64,000 bases of DNA from Endomychus coccineus. Lineage: Eukaryota > Arthropoda > Insecta > Coleoptera > Endomychidae. Below, piece after piece: positions 19,801-32,700 of this stretch; the stretch's first letter is position 1; the number at the start of each line of letters is the position of its first letter. The stretch spans positions 35,258,297 through 35,322,296 of the forward strand of contig OY294068.1 of NCBI GenBank assembly GCA_958510875.1, given 5' to 3'. A program made the position numbers and the translations under genes. The notes below the pieces were generated by a model. That model had not been told where the DNA came from, did no database searches, and was given only the letters and a program-made list of their open reading frames with translations.

Positions 19801-22556
19801 AGGATTCCCTTAGAATTCTGAGTTTATTTTTCCTTAGGTTGATGCAGTCGTTAGATTTCTTCCGGTTATAGTTTCTAAGAAGTATATTTGCCAGTCTCAG
19901 TCATATCCAGCGATGGGATCTTTTGTTGTCTTCTTCTTTTTTGACATCTTCCAGTATTATGCTGGCGCTTATCCTGCAGCAGGGTTGAGGACAAGAAAAT
20001 GTTTTTTGCGAGTTCGTCTGCACTCCGGTGTGTCTCGGTATCCATGGAAGGGTAATGCATTGTTCTTGTTTAGTTGATTTAGTTTCTCTAAGCATCACCA
20101 GAGCATCTTGCGAGCAGATTACGTGGGAGCTCAGCGCTTTGATGGCTGCTTGACATGATACATTTTATACAGTGTTCGGTTACAGGCCAATATACTCATA
20201 TTACAAGTTCCTTCTGTTGGTTTGGAGCCATCAGTGTTCCATTTAATGGCCTTTCTACTGAGTCTTGGGATGGTAGTTTTGTCCCATTCGATTTTGCGAC
20301 TTGGCTTCCTGTTAAATCATTTCACGAAGCTATACCTTCTCTCCATGTTATTCCAGGTTTGATAATTTACAGGGGGTGATCCATACTTCGGTTTGGCGAT
20401 TCCCTTTCCAGTCATTCTATATGTTATCCTTATCGCCGTACTCTGCACTACCATATGGAGGGGTGTGAGGTTTCTGATTACTTCTATAGCAGCCGTTGGG
20501 AATGTTCTTATTGCAGCTGTTATGCATATGCTGAATAGTCTGGGTTTTTGATAGATATCTTTGAACTAATATGTGATCTGGTCTCAGTATTTCCGTGTAC
20601 ACCAACCGCAGGATACTAGGGCTACATCCCCAGTTTTCCAGCAAAGCTTTGGCACACCATTAGGGATGGTGTGGCTTTGATGGTTATCCCTTTTTCATGC
20701 TTGTTCCAGAGGAATTTTTCATCTAGTATAATTCCGAGATATTTTACCTCTGACTTACATTCAATAACGCTCCCATCCAATTCGATGGTTTTGAGGGTAA
20801 TATTCCTTTTCCTGGTAAAGACAACTAGGGTAGTTTTGGTGGGATTAAAGTTGAGTCTCATCGATTGGCACTATTTTTTAGTGTATTCGAAGCCTCTTTG
20901 AGTTATATCGCAGAGGATATTCTCGAACTTACCTCTTACGCATATGACTATGTCGTCGACATAACAGTAAGTGGGGAGGCCACTCTCCCTTGTTGGCATC
21001 ATCTTGTTGTGCAGAGGGAAATAGTTTCTTGCCCTATTTTGGTAGAGAGCAGTTGCCTAACTTTGGATCTTTCAAAAAATGCCCTTCTCATCGGTTTTAC
21101 CGTGTAGATGTTTACAAGGTAAAACCCATGCATGCACGTGGGTTTATAACGTATAATGCTAGTTACGTTTGCTAATCTATCATCTAGTGTTACAAAAATC
21201 TTTTTATTAGAACCATACTGCGTTAGCATGCATGTGACATCTAGTAATTGCTTATTTATTGAACTGTTGATGCATAAATATTTTCAAAATTATAAGTTAT
21301 TACATTTGTCTCCTATAATTCATCACATTCATCTTCGAGTATTGAGTAATACAATATGTAATAATCATGTTGAAAACGATCGCTCTGAGATTCCATACCA
21401 AATATTCTCCAAATAATCACTCTTTATTTTGTAAAGTTAATTTTTGTCTTAGGTTTTCTATCATGGTTTTCATGGAGACTGTTCGAAAACTTTTCTTATT
21501 GGAAATGTGGATGAACCTGGTAGAACTTTGGTTAATGCAACTGAACTATGCTTGAATGAAGCTATAAATATCTGTAAACCTGGAAGAAGGTTTGCTGACA
21601 TAGGAAATTGTATACAAGATTATGCCGATAAATTAGGATTCAACGTTGTTCCAGCATTCTTAGGGCACGGGTTGGGGAAATACTTCCATGGACCACCAGA
21701 TATCTACCATTTTAGTAAGTGTTTTTTCTTAGAACAGAGGTACTTGTGAAGATTTGTAATTTTTCTGTAGTCCAGCAAGACGTCGAAAAAAAAAGGATCT
21801 GTTCAAAAACACCTTTTGAAACATGTAGTGTTTTATTTCATGTTCGGAATATGGAACACTACATCACTAGGCCTGTCAACTTTGTTGCTAATAGTGACAG
21901 CTACACATTCTTTTTGTATAACAGTAAATACCGTTCTTGTAACGTAAATTACAAATGACGCAGGGTAGAAATCGTTACGATACGCGAACAACTGTGCAAG
22001 CGAGGGAAACAGCAGTTAAGCGCATCACGAAGCAAACATCACGAACATCGTCAAATAAACACGTTCTATGCTATTTTGGTTTTATTGTCTTAGAAAGTGA
22101 ACTTTTTTTTATAGTTTTATTATAGGTATATATAATGTTTAAAGTGATGCTTAGAACGGAATATCACCGACATATTATGTATTTATTGTATAGTTGGAAG
22201 GAAAAAACATTTGAATTGAAACCTTATTAATTGAAATAAATAAATAAAATTTATTTGAAATGACTATTTAAGGGTTAATCTTAAAAGTATATTGCCATAG
22301 TGTTATCATTCAATTAATTTAACAAAACATTTTATCTCATATGTCGAACTTTGTTATAGGGAATAATTACCCAGGAGCTATGGAATCAGGAATGACATTT
22401 ACAATAGAACCAATTCTAAGCCAAGGTACTAAGGAAATTGAAATTCTGGAAGATAATTGGACAGCGGTTACTACTGATGGTTCAAGAACGGCACAATTTG
22501 AACACACTGTATTAATTACAGATACAGGTGTAAAAATATTAACAATTCCCGAATAA
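16838..22556 (+). CDS. MAP1D: Methionine aminopeptidase 1D, mitochondrial (MetAP1D)
   Basis: It removes the initiator methionine from proteins made in mitochondria. Five exons are read: 16838-16893, 17553-17769, 17965-18156, 21453-21714 and 22360-22556, giving 307 residues. Start choice: only the ATG at 16838 enters exon 2 in phase; an overlapping ATG (16851) is in another frame. It yields [19 protein letters not shown], an arginine-rich mitochondrial presequence. All five metal ligands are present: Asp153 (INIDIT), Asp164 (HGFHGDCS), His227 ([10 protein letters not shown]), Glu259 (FTIEPI) and Glu290 ([10 protein letters not shown]). The motifs GAYPSPFNY and [20 protein letters not shown] are typical of the type 1 family. 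The 3.3-kb intron 3 holds an inverted-repeat element and a non-LTR retrotransposon fragment. Confidence 0.93.
18646..19539. mobile_element. Inverted-repeat element in MetAP1D intron 3
   Basis: The block 18646-18845 recurs inverted at 19340-19539; both arms start TTAGTCGATTTCAAAAAC and share the phrase GGGAGTTGTTGAA. The roughly 500-bp centre is AT-rich with no transposase. Small ORFs in it are not genes. Confidence 0.65.
19560..21110 (-). pseudogene. Non-LTR retrotransposon fragment (reverse transcriptase plus RNase H)
   Basis: Reading the minus strand, the catalytic motif [16 protein letters not shown] lies near 20965-20915. It is followed after a stop by [20 protein letters not shown] and [10 protein letters not shown], the region after the palm domain. 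Further downstream, 20060-19900 keeps RNase H-like text ([10 protein letters not shown] in one frame, SADELAKN in the next). Stops and frameshifts break it throughout. An RNase H after RT suggests an I/R1/LOA-type clade. It is 5' truncated and sits antisense in MetAP1D intron 3. Confidence 0.7.
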
Positions 22557-23615
22557 AGCAAAATGAACATCAACATTGTATTATTATTCATTTCTGTACA
22601 TTTTAACACGTGAATCACCTAGCTGTTGGTTCTCAACTTGACTAGTCGCCGTGCTCCAGGAACAAACGTATCCGTTACCGACTGCATGTAAAAAATAAGT
22701 AATTTTCATTTATGTCAATCATTCGATTTTTTTTAAAGACCAGTTCAAGTTTAACTGGTCAGAATTTTTTTTGGTGGCGCTGGTGCCATTGGTCATATTC
22801 ATGCATATGTGCTGATGGAATACTGACACATAGTTGTACCGGTTGTGACAAGTACGGGTCTGTATAAAGCGAACAAATTCCAATTATCTATTTTCTAGCA
22901 TTTTTGAATGAGTTTAAAACTATTCTCTATGGGTTTAGTATTCTTAGAAGTTAGATCACAAACTAATATTTGTAGGTAAGGAGCATTTCAGTGACATCAT
23001 CTTTGAATGAGGGGTGATTGAAGTAGTAATCAAGGCCAGTGGCTTATATAGCTTTTTGCGATGGGTAGATTAAACTTTTTTACTTAGAAGTATAATTATT
23101 ACCAACAAAAATTAACTTGTTCCCCCATATACACAACTGCTGTGGGCCACTTCTAGCAAATCCGCCTTAGCTGCAGATATTTTGACGGAATAACGCCTAT
23201 GTGCGGGATACTAATGCAATTTCCGCCACGAAAAGATTCACATGCGCACCACGTTATTCACCATCCTTATGGCTCAAAGGAGCCTGCTATCGCATTTATA
23301 TAGGAGCCTTTGCCAGAATTATCTTTTGACTACATTAGAGGAAAACATTCGTAGACCATCGTGTTCTCGTGAATACAGATCGAGTATAAATTAGTGGTGA
23401 CGATTTAAAGGGCGTGAGGGACATTCGACAAAGATGGTCATATGCATGTTTCATCCGAATACTCATTTCATTCGGAAACGTGGTAATAATAAAATAATTA
23501 TCTAAAGTACAATGCGTCTGGCTCACTCTAACTCACAAGACCTATACACCGCCGATAAAAAAAACTTAATCTAAATAATTGCTCAAATATTTTTGTAACC
23601 AACAAACAGTAACTA
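22557..23615. other. Intergenic sequence downstream of MetAP1D
   Basis: AATAAA overlaps the MetAP1D stop codon (GAATAAAGC near 22551). I see no further gene or clear repeat. Confidence 0.35.
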
Positions 23616-23903
23616 GGGGGTCAGATAGCTCAGTGGTAGAAACATCGATCTTCTATCACTGTGGCTTCCCGTCGCGAGTTCGAATCTCATCGTCGGCGTA
23701 ATTTTTCCAATCACCCGAGAAAGTGGCGAGGCAAGATACAATGGGCCGTTGAGCCTAAGTGTCATCGATCCTACCACACGAGGGCAGAGTGTTAGGCGAG
23801 TATATCTGAGGTGATTAAATTGGGACTCAGGGACTGACACTACCTTATGGGATGCTACAGGTCCATAAGGGGTTTCAACCACCTTCAAACAAAACAAAAA
23901 AAT
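23616..23903 (+). repeat. tRNA-derived SINE
   Basis: The first 80 bases look like a tRNA gene. A box A-like TAGCTCAGTGG is at 23626-23636 and a box B-like GAGTTCGAATCTC is at 23676-23688, both RNA polymerase III promoter elements. A roughly 190-bp unrelated body follows, ending in an A-rich AAACAAAACAAAAAAAT tail. Possible target duplication AGTAACTA/AGTAAATA flanks it. Acceptor-stem pairing is poor and the body long, so it is a SINE rather than a working tRNA gene. Confidence 0.75.
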
Positions 23904-24139
23904 AGAGTAAATAATAGTCTTATCTTGGCTTGGAGATAACCAGAAATGATTTTTCCCCTGGCAATTTCGGCAAAATATCTTTGTCTGTTTTAGATATAAT
24001 GAAGAGAATTTTATTTTGGATTTCAGTCTATTTGATTTTATATTCTTCCAAGATGTCTCATATTTTACCGAAATTCAATAGTGAGGTTTTCATTACTTCA
24101 TCAGTTAGACAATCACAGCCAATAAAACAATACTTAAAG

Positions 24140-24850
24140 TTTCCACAATTGGTGGTGGTCGAAATGTGAACTTTGAAAAGGTTGTAATAGTCACAAACTG
24201 GGTCGAATTCGGTTTTAAAATAGTTAATTTTCAATAAATCGAGAGTGTCGTTCACGTGAGGAACGCGTAGCTCGCGAGCTAAAATAGTGCTCCCTCCTAC
24301 GACTTCAAGGCGACATTTTGAATGCGGTGTTCGCTCCATGTCGTTAGATTATGAACCGGGTCAACTTAATAGTCGGGCACCAAAATGTCATTTAAATACG
24401 AAAATTCAATTCAAATAGAAACAGGTACTCCCAGGTGTCAGCTACGCGCGTCTCACGTGCGACGTACCAAAGGGAATTTTCTAGCGACTCCAATATACCC
24501 TAAGCGGGTAAAAGATAGAGGCCCATAGCAAAAGAGACTCTATTACAACTGGCGCCGGCTGCACGGGGAACGAAGCGGCCCCAAATTAACAAGATCGAGG
24601 TAAAAAGTATAAACTCTAACTTACGCGTAGCGAGCTTCTCGAGGCATATGTCAAAATGATTCCGTTCGTAGCAAATTACATAGGAAGTATGGCGTTCATG
24701 CAATCATGTTTTTATACAATTCGAACCTTCTAATTTCGATAGGCCACGTGAAAATCCCGGAGCCTCATGCGCTAGCACCTTCTGAGCGTTACAAGATTCG
24801 TATAAAATTGCGAAATTTCGCAATATTTTTATTCAAATCGATATAATACC
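24140..24850 (+). repeat. Dispersed repeat A, copy 1
   Basis: The copy runs from GTGAACTTTGAAAAGG to ATAAAATTGCGAAATTTCGC. Other copies are at 34260-34950, 44850-45215 (inverted) and 63510-64000 (inverted). Shared landmarks are CTCCATGTCGTTAG, GTGCGACGTACCAAAG and GCAAATTACATAGGA-like text. Unlike its surroundings it is moderately GC-rich. Frames seen in it are not conserved between copies. Confidence 0.7.
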
Positions 24851-25106
24851 AATCTTTGGCGGCCATATTGCAAGATTTTCTCGGAAATTTTTCATAAACG
24901 AAAACTAAAGCCTGTACGTTCAATTAAAATTCACCATTCGAAAGATCGTCATCGATAATGCCAAATGAATTTCAGCTAGAGCACGTCGACACTCCAAAAA
25001 CGCCTCTTGATAGCTTAATTTAATTGACAAACATTCAACGTCGTTTGAGGGCAACCTGTATTAGAATTACGTGAAAATTCACGAAAACGACCAATTCCGG
25101 GGGTGA

Positions 25107-25319
25107 ATGTATAATAAAATGCAACAGAACGGAAACGAATGGAAGTTAAAAAGGGCAACATCTCTAGAAACGTCCAAAATTGTCAATGGACGAAGGTATA
25201 CCTCCGAGGGAAATATGTACATTTCCACATCTATAGTTGATGTGGCGCCACGAAAATCATTTCTATCGTCGCAAGTCCCTCTTAAAAATGTTTACGCAAA
25301 CCTCTATGGTGGTAAATGA
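25107..25319 (+). CDS. Unassigned 70-residue ORF
   Basis: An ATG directly after an in-frame stop opens a frame ending VPLKNVYANLYGGK. It has normal-looking codon composition in an AT-rich region, a basic middle (LKRATSLETSKIVNGRRY), and no domain I recognise. It could be the last exon of a gene whose other exons I cannot find, or chance. Confidence 0.2.
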   Translation: MYNKMQQNGNEWKLKRATSLETSKIVNGRRYTSEGNMYISTSIVDVAPRKSFLSSQVPLKNVYANLYGGK

Positions 25320-27390
25320 GATGTTCAAAGGAATTAATGAAAAGTTCCAAAATTATATAAGAATCATGTTTTATAAATGTATATGTACATTACATTAGAA
25401 TTTAAACTTTTACTGTGTACATATTGCTCCCACTTTTAATAATCTATACAAATAACTTACAAGTATTAAAAGTGAGAAATCGATGTGAAAATAACCAACT
25501 ATAAAAGTGTAGATATATGATCTGTATAAAATGGAATGTTTTATACGATGACGAATTTAATGATTCAAAAATGTCTTTGGTTATTTTCTCATTGTGTTTT
25601 CTTATAATATACATGGATGGCGAATATGAATGCTGACATATCTTCAAACGAATTATTCATTATATCTATTAGAAAAATATACTTTGTACTTTATCTACAT
25701 CATAGTTTCGTTTATTAAGGATACGAAACATTTAAATTTTTGTAAAAATCAGCACAATAAATTTTATCTGGAAGCACCTACTTCTAATTATTCTAGTTGT
25801 TGATAAAATTACAAAATTTCAATTGCAACACTACAACTGATCTAAGCTTCGAAACGTGCAAGGTAGCTCAAATTTATTGCAAAATTATCTCGCCTATATC
25901 GGACTAGAAAGATAAGAATGCTTCTTGCTCAAATATTCAACTTGGATAAAATTATTAATTTAGATTTTCACTAATTTAGTACATTAATGTGACTAGTTTC
26001 ACTAACACAGTAGCTTCTTCAAACCGTATTTTATAATATCTGTTTGAAGAAGCTACGGCGTTAGCGAAACTAGCCATATATAATATATTGTATAAATTAA
26101 ATTAGTCAAAATTAAATTTATAATATTCATTTTATTCAAGATTAAAATGGATTTACATCACGTTATGGCTCATTTTATTTTATTTTCAATAACATTACTC
26201 ATATCATTTCAAAACCAGATTTAAAACTCTTTATATTCTAGCGTTAGTGCAATGAAATTTTCAAGTTGATGACTAAAATGCAATTTGAACTGTTAAAGAA
26301 TAAATTTTTTTGAAAAACCCTTACTAAACTCAATATTTCACCATGCACTTTCAACATATTATTGTTGTTACGAAAAAGCTGAAAATTCTCCAAAATTTAC
26401 AATAAGTCTAAAAATTTAGAAAACATTCAATTTACCGAAAAACTTTACTTGCTAATGGAATGTGTTTGATTTTCTTCAGATAAGGTTAGAAAAATAAGCG
26501 ATAAAATAGCCCGAATTGGATAACCCTCTGTGGTTGTGACAAAAGACTGGAATGATTGATTCAAATGGAAAATTCTTCAATTCAGAACATAATCTACAAT
26601 GAATGTTGCAGTTCGGTTAATTTTTCATAATAATTTCTAAAATCAATATCCTAGTTTGACGGCTTATATTGAACGTGGTTAAATGAACATGGAGTGTGCC
26701 CATTTATTTATGAAATAACAACCTAGTCATGAAGTTTGAAACTAGTATTATAAATTTCAAAAATAAGTCAATGATTATTTCTCCAATAATTATGATACAA
26801 TACATCATTTTAGTTGTTCTTTGAATATCAACTTGAACATCTCTTAATTAAATTCAAGAAATCCATGAAGGGGATATGCCATATCAACGTCAGTATGGTC
26901 ACCAAAAGTTTAAAAAAAGTTAACTAACAGATTGAACCCATCGAAGTAAAAATGAGATCAACACCAATTTTGCCTCTGACATCAAAATTTCAGGTAAGCT
27001 TTGTGTTAAATAAAAATCAAATATATTGTGAATTCGTTAGAATAGTGTTTGTAAATATTTTGCAATTAATATCAACTGTTTCACGAGATAGGGCAAACAA
27101 GTGGGCGGAATGGTGAAGAAAGTGATCTATTCAATCTGTTTAACAGACTAAAGTTTTAAGTACTAGCAATCTCTAAATGAAGTCTCAATCATTCTTTCAC
27201 AGTATTTTCAGATAAGTAATATTGGCTTGTGGTGGGTATATGAAAATGTCTTAAAATTGCAATCTCTACAAAATAAAATATTAAAAATGTGTAAAAATCC
27301 GCTGACACTAAACATAGAGTAAAATTTTAATAACATCTCAAATAACATTTTACCACTTTCAATAATTAAAAACGATTTATAAAAAATAGT
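25320..27390. other. AT-rich intergenic DNA
   Basis: No gene seen. Its one clear structure is an inverted pair at 25993-26024 and 26042-26073 (arms CTAGTTTC...CAAAC), described separately. Confidence 0.4.
25993..26073. repeat. Inverted pair of hammerhead-like arms
   Basis: Two 32-bp arms face each other across 17 bp. Each arm, read outwards from the centre, has a GAAGAAGCTA...TTAG(C/T)GAAAC layout: a GA-rich strand, a short hairpin, then GAAAC. This resembles a degenerate hammerhead core and the paired ends of Penelope-like elements elsewhere in this window. Confidence 0.4.
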
Positions 27391-28430
27391 TAATATATTG
27401 CTATTTTATAACTTTAAAAAAATTACCAAATTGCATTAAAAATACTGAGACTATTAACAAGCATTCAAAAAAGAGCTAAAATATTTTCTACAAAAAAATT
27501 GTTAAATATTCCTTCAATCAATCTTTTGATTTTGCTATAATTTTGTTTAATATATCTACGATTTCGGCGTTTACGTGATGAAAAATCATTATATTTTATA
27601 AATGGTAGTTAATTTTATTTTATAACTTTTTATTACTTCAAAAATATACCAAATTGCATAAAAAATACTGAGATTAGTAACAAGCATTCAAAAAAGAGCT
27701 AAAATATTTTCTACAAAAAAATTGTTAAACATTTCTTCAATCAATCTTTTGATTTTGCTATAATTTCGTTTAATATATCTACGATTTCGGCGTTTACGTT
27801 GTGAAACATCTCTATATTTTATAAATGGTAGTTAATATATTGATATTTTATAACTTCAAAAAATACCAAATTGCATTAAAAATACTGAGGTTATTAACAA
27901 GCATTCAAAAAAGTGCTAAAATATTTTTTGAATATTTCTTTAATCAATCTTTTGATTTTGCTATAATTTTGTTTAATATATCTGCGATTTCGGCATTTAC
28001 GTGGTGAAAAATCATTAAAAATACTGAGACTATTAACAAGCATTCAAAAAAGAGCTAAAATATTTTCAACAAAAAAATTGTTGAATATTCCTTCAATCAA
28101 TCTTTTGCTATAATTTCGTTTAATATATCTACGATTTCGGCATTTATGTGGTGAAAAATCATTATATTTTATAAATGGTAGTTAATATATTGCTATTAAA
28201 TAACTTCAAAAAAATACCATATTGCATTAAAAATACTGAGACTATTAACAAGCATTTAAAAAAGAGCTAAAATATTTTCAACAAAAAAATTGTTGAATAT
28301 TCCTTCAATCAATCTTTTGATTTTGCTATAATTTTGTTTAATATATCTACGATTTCGGCGTTTACGTGATGAAAAATCATTATATTTTATAAATGGTAGT
28401 TAAAATATTGATATTTTATAACTTTAAGCC
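27390..28430 (+). repeat. Tandem array, about 200-230-bp unit, four to five copies
   Basis: Units share TACTGAGACTATTAACAAGC, AAAGAGCTAAAATATTTTC, CAATCAATCTTTTGATTTTG and CTACGATTTCGGCGTTTACG. Copies start near 27420, 27645, 27865, 28015 and 28205. The third is shortened, so the period is uneven. Non-coding. Confidence 0.85.
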
Positions 28431-29752
28431 AAATGTTAAATTATGTCGTTAAAATAGAAATCGATCTAAATATGGCACTAATTTTTTTCCCTAGTTTCTA
28501 CCACTCAGGCTGATTTCTAATATTTATAATTTTACATTCTACTTTAGTTATCAACTCCACAATGTGGTGAAACATTTTGTCAGCATTAATTAGAAATTGG
28601 ATCTTACAGGTTTTTGTGTAATTTGAGTTTAATTTTTCAAATCTAGAAAGTTTTATTTTTCAATTTTCCTTTTCAATTTTTTTCATTTTATATTTCTTAT
28701 TATCAATCAAGTAAATTATATAATGTAATTTTCATTATTAAATTTTACACCTGAATTAAGTAATGATAATAACAGGACCAGCCTCAGTACTGAAGTAATT
28801 TGGAATTCAGTTTTATAATTTTTTATAAAGTGGCTCGGGTTTTCAGGTCGTGTGAACCTTATTCAACTATTTTTGGTTTATTTTAGATTAAAAATCGTAT
28901 ATTATTTAATAATTTTATATTCCCTTGGGATTACAGGATATTAAACTTGCTGTTAAATAAGTTACATTGCACCAGTCAAAGCTTAAGACACAGACAAGTC
29001 AAGTGTTGCATATTACATTTAAATGAAAATAATATTAGGTATATTTACATTTGCAAATTCACTGCCTCTTTATAAATGTTAAGTAGTGGTTCCAAGACGA
29101 TATGTCAACATTTAACTGTAAATCAGTATTTTATAAAATGATGTGACAACTAAGATAAGTTGGTTGGTCGATAATAATTTAAAACGAAAAATCCAAATAT
29201 TTAAAGCAATACAAAACATAATTTAATTTTTTGTACTATAAATAATAGAAAACATACTCAAACATTAGGATGAAAACAAACATCAACAACATATAAACCA
29301 TTCGATGTTTTAGTTGAAAAAATTATATTGCACTGCCATCGTTTCTTTAAACTAAAACACGGAATTAAAAACATACAATTTAGACAATAGAAAAACTAGT
29401 AATAATTAAAATATCTATACAAAACAAGTCAACTAACTTTAGTTCTTAAATTAAACAAAAGTATCACTTCAAGGGGCGTTTTCACATAGTATTCAATACA
29501 ATAAATTAATTTCGAAAAATAAAAACTGCTTTGTGCGTATACGCAATTAAATTAAATTACAGATATACATACAATTTCAGTCGGAAGCTGAGATTAAATC
29601 AAGTACAAGAGATCTTGAGAGGCACAAAAATTTCTAGTAAACCCCCGACAACTCCAAACTAATTTCAAAGAACCGAAAATTCTTCAGATAGATACGCTGT
29701 TATCACCGTGAACAGTCTCCACCTCTACCGCACTGTTAATTCAATATTGTAC
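28431..29752. other. AT-rich 3' flank of SIN3A
   Basis: This lies immediately downstream of the last SIN3A exon read on the minus strand. It may hold the 3' UTR or a further alternative terminal exon. I see no confident coding stretch. Confidence 0.3.
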
Positions 29753-32700
29753 TCACGTTGCATCGTCGAGAAGTCTTTCCACTTTATACCTATTATACGG
29801 AACGTAAGGTGTCCGTTGTAAATTATTGTCTGTTAGCACCCTCGTCCTATTGGGCACTACACCGTCTCCCCTACCCATCAACCAGTCCGTACACTGCTTA
29901 TGTTGCACATCACTCACATTCGAATTCGCCCAATGCTTCAGCCACGATCGGAAACGACTTGCTAAACGTTTTGTTACTTTGGAGTGAGACTGTAACAATG
30001 AAATTTCCAATCAATACAGAATTAGATATAAACATTTTGCCAAAAATTTAAACAATAAAGTAAAAATTTTCTAGCTACGAGATAAACAAGCAGGTCCTGC
30101 AGAAGTAAGTACCTAATCACATCTCTTAGGGTATTTTGTAGCTGTTTCAAAGATGATTGTTTAAACAATTTTTCCATCATTAGTAAGGTTTTTGCAATAT
30201 ATCAAGTAAAAAGTTATTATTTATTAATCTGGTATCAACAGGTAAGCACGGTTCGCTTGACAAAGTTATTAAGTCTTCATATCCAATATAAGAATAATAA
30301 GAGAGAAGAAATATTTCCCTCGAATCAATAAATTAGTGTGATTAGTCCAAGCAATAGACGACAGCCTAATGTTAAATTTGCAGATAGTAATACCGGGAAA
30401 AAAAATATGAGCGTATAGGAAATTAAATTTATAGGCGAGTTTCTGTTTCATGCAACTCGATCCGAGATGGCGAACATAACCTAAAAAATTAGCAAAGTTG
30501 CAAAAAACGGGGTTTCTTGAATAAGTAAAAAACTATAGCTCAGATTGAAAAAAGGTAGGTATCAAGTAGATCTATCGATTTGCTTCCATGATAATTATCG
30601 ATCTTTCACACTTTTTAGTTAAAAATCGGGATATCGAGAAATCGTCAACTATTACGTTTCCATACTTGTTATTTGCTGTACGTATAGTTCATGGCAAGTT
30701 TAAAAAGCAAATTTTTTTTTAATTATAAATATTGATAATTTTTCGAAATATACCGATTTTTCGAAAAAAAGGCGCTCTCATAAATTGGCTAGATCTTCTC
30801 AGCGGATCGTCCAAGAGTATCGATTCTGGGCTTATTTCCTTCTTGAAGAGTTGTGCTATAATGTTATTAAAGAAATATAGCGATTTTTAGAATTTTAACG
30901 ATAAAAAAATTACTTTGAACAGCTTGCACTTTTTTAAACATGTTTTTTAGATAAGTTTTACAATTTTTATTCTAAGTGTCTTGACGGAAATCGATTCCTG
31001 ACATTTTTTCAAGGGTTACCAAAAAAAAGTGTTTCTTCTACGACCTTCTGGACCAGAGATAATTTTTTTATTTCAAAAAAATCTGTAAGACGCAATAAAC
31101 ATTTTACAAAACCGTACGTTATGGATGGTAATGTTACATACCTACATTTTCAATAAAAAAATACTAGGATATGTTTTATTGATTTGTAGTATTAGAAATT
31201 GAGTAACAAAGTGAAGCGTACGCGGCTGCCGGAGCGTATGGCGGAGTCGGGGAAAATGAGTTCGTGCGTTCAAACTGTATGTGCTTGCATAATCTTCAAT
31301 ATCTCGTCTTTTGGATCACGTACCAAAATCCTTTTGTACTTAATCTGGGGAATATCGTTTTTTGCTCAGTGAATCATACTGACGTTATGCTTGTTGTGCG
31401 ACACTTGTGAAAACTAATATAAGACTGCTGTATACCGCTACTTTGTAAGGATTTTATAATAATTTTGTAAATAAATGAAATTTCTAACGTAATTTTGTGT
31501 CATAAAAAATTATTTACTGAAATAATTAAATAATTGTTAAAGAGATCCGCAAGAATAACGTCAGTATGATTCAGTAAGCAAAACATTTGAGGTATTACAA
31601 GGAAAATACTGTTTTGATGATAAATAATAATTTAAATGACGTAAAAGTAAAACAAATTAGAAATGTAAAAAAATATATTTTCAAGTGTACCTTGCTTCTA
31701 AGGCGAAAATAAATACGATAATCGTGTTTATCTCGTCGTGCTACCCCAGGTTTAAGTACAAAAAGATTGTAAGTGATCTAGAAGCCGAGATGTTGAAGAT
31801 TTTGCAAGCACAAGCCACTTTGAACGCACGAAATCAGTTTCCCCCACTCCGCCGCACGCTCCAGCAGCCGCGTACGCTTCACTTTGTTACTCAATTTCTA
31901 ATACTATGAATCAATAAAACATATCCTAATATTTTTTTATTGAAAATGTAGGTATTTAACATTAACATCCATAACGTACACTTCTGTAAAATGTTTATCG
32001 CGTCTTCAGATTTTTTTGAAATAAAAAAATTATCTCTGGTCTAGAAGGACGTAGATGAAACATTTTTTTTTGGTAATTCGTAAAAAAATGTCAGGAATCG
32101 ATTTCAGTCAGACATTTCCCTAAAATAAAAATGGTAAGACTTATCTGAAAAAAAAAAACATGTTCATAAGAGGTGCAATTTTTACAAAGTAATTTTTTTA
32201 CCTTTAATATTCGAAAAATCGCTATATTTCTTCAATAACATTAAACACAACTCTTCAAGAAGGAACTAAGCCCAGAATTGTTACTCTGGGTAATCCGCTG
32301 AGAAGATTTAGCCAATTTATGAGCGTTATTTTTTTTTCGAAAAATCGATATATTTCGAAAAATTATCAATATTTTAAATTGAAACAAAAACAGTTTTTCA
32401 AGCTTGCCATGGGCTATACGTACAGCAAATAACAAGTATGGAAACGTAATAGTTAACAACTTCTCGATACCCCGATTTTTTCAATATAACTCGAAAAGTA
32501 TGAAAGATTTCGATAATTATCATAGAAGGAAATCGATAGACCTATGTGATACCTAATACATTCTCATTAAACTTTTTTTGATCCGAGCTATAGTTTTTTA
32601 CTTATTCAAGAAAAACCGCTTTTTGCAACTTTGCCAATTTTTTAAGTTATGTTCGCTTTTTCGGATCGAGTTGCATGAAACAGAAACTCAGTTTTAAATT

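Noticed and set aside
23616..23695. A functional tRNA gene
   Set aside because: Boxes A and B are present but the acceptor and anticodon stems do not pair well, and a SINE body with an A-rich tail follows.
24500..24703. 67-codon ORF similar to the one at 63667-63858
   Set aside because: Both are frames of dispersed repeat A; similarity comes from repeat copies, and the frame is not kept in copies 2 and 3.
31685..31909. 74-codon ORF in SIN3A intron 6
   Set aside because: It lies wholly within one arm of the 2.4-kb hairpin and has no domain.
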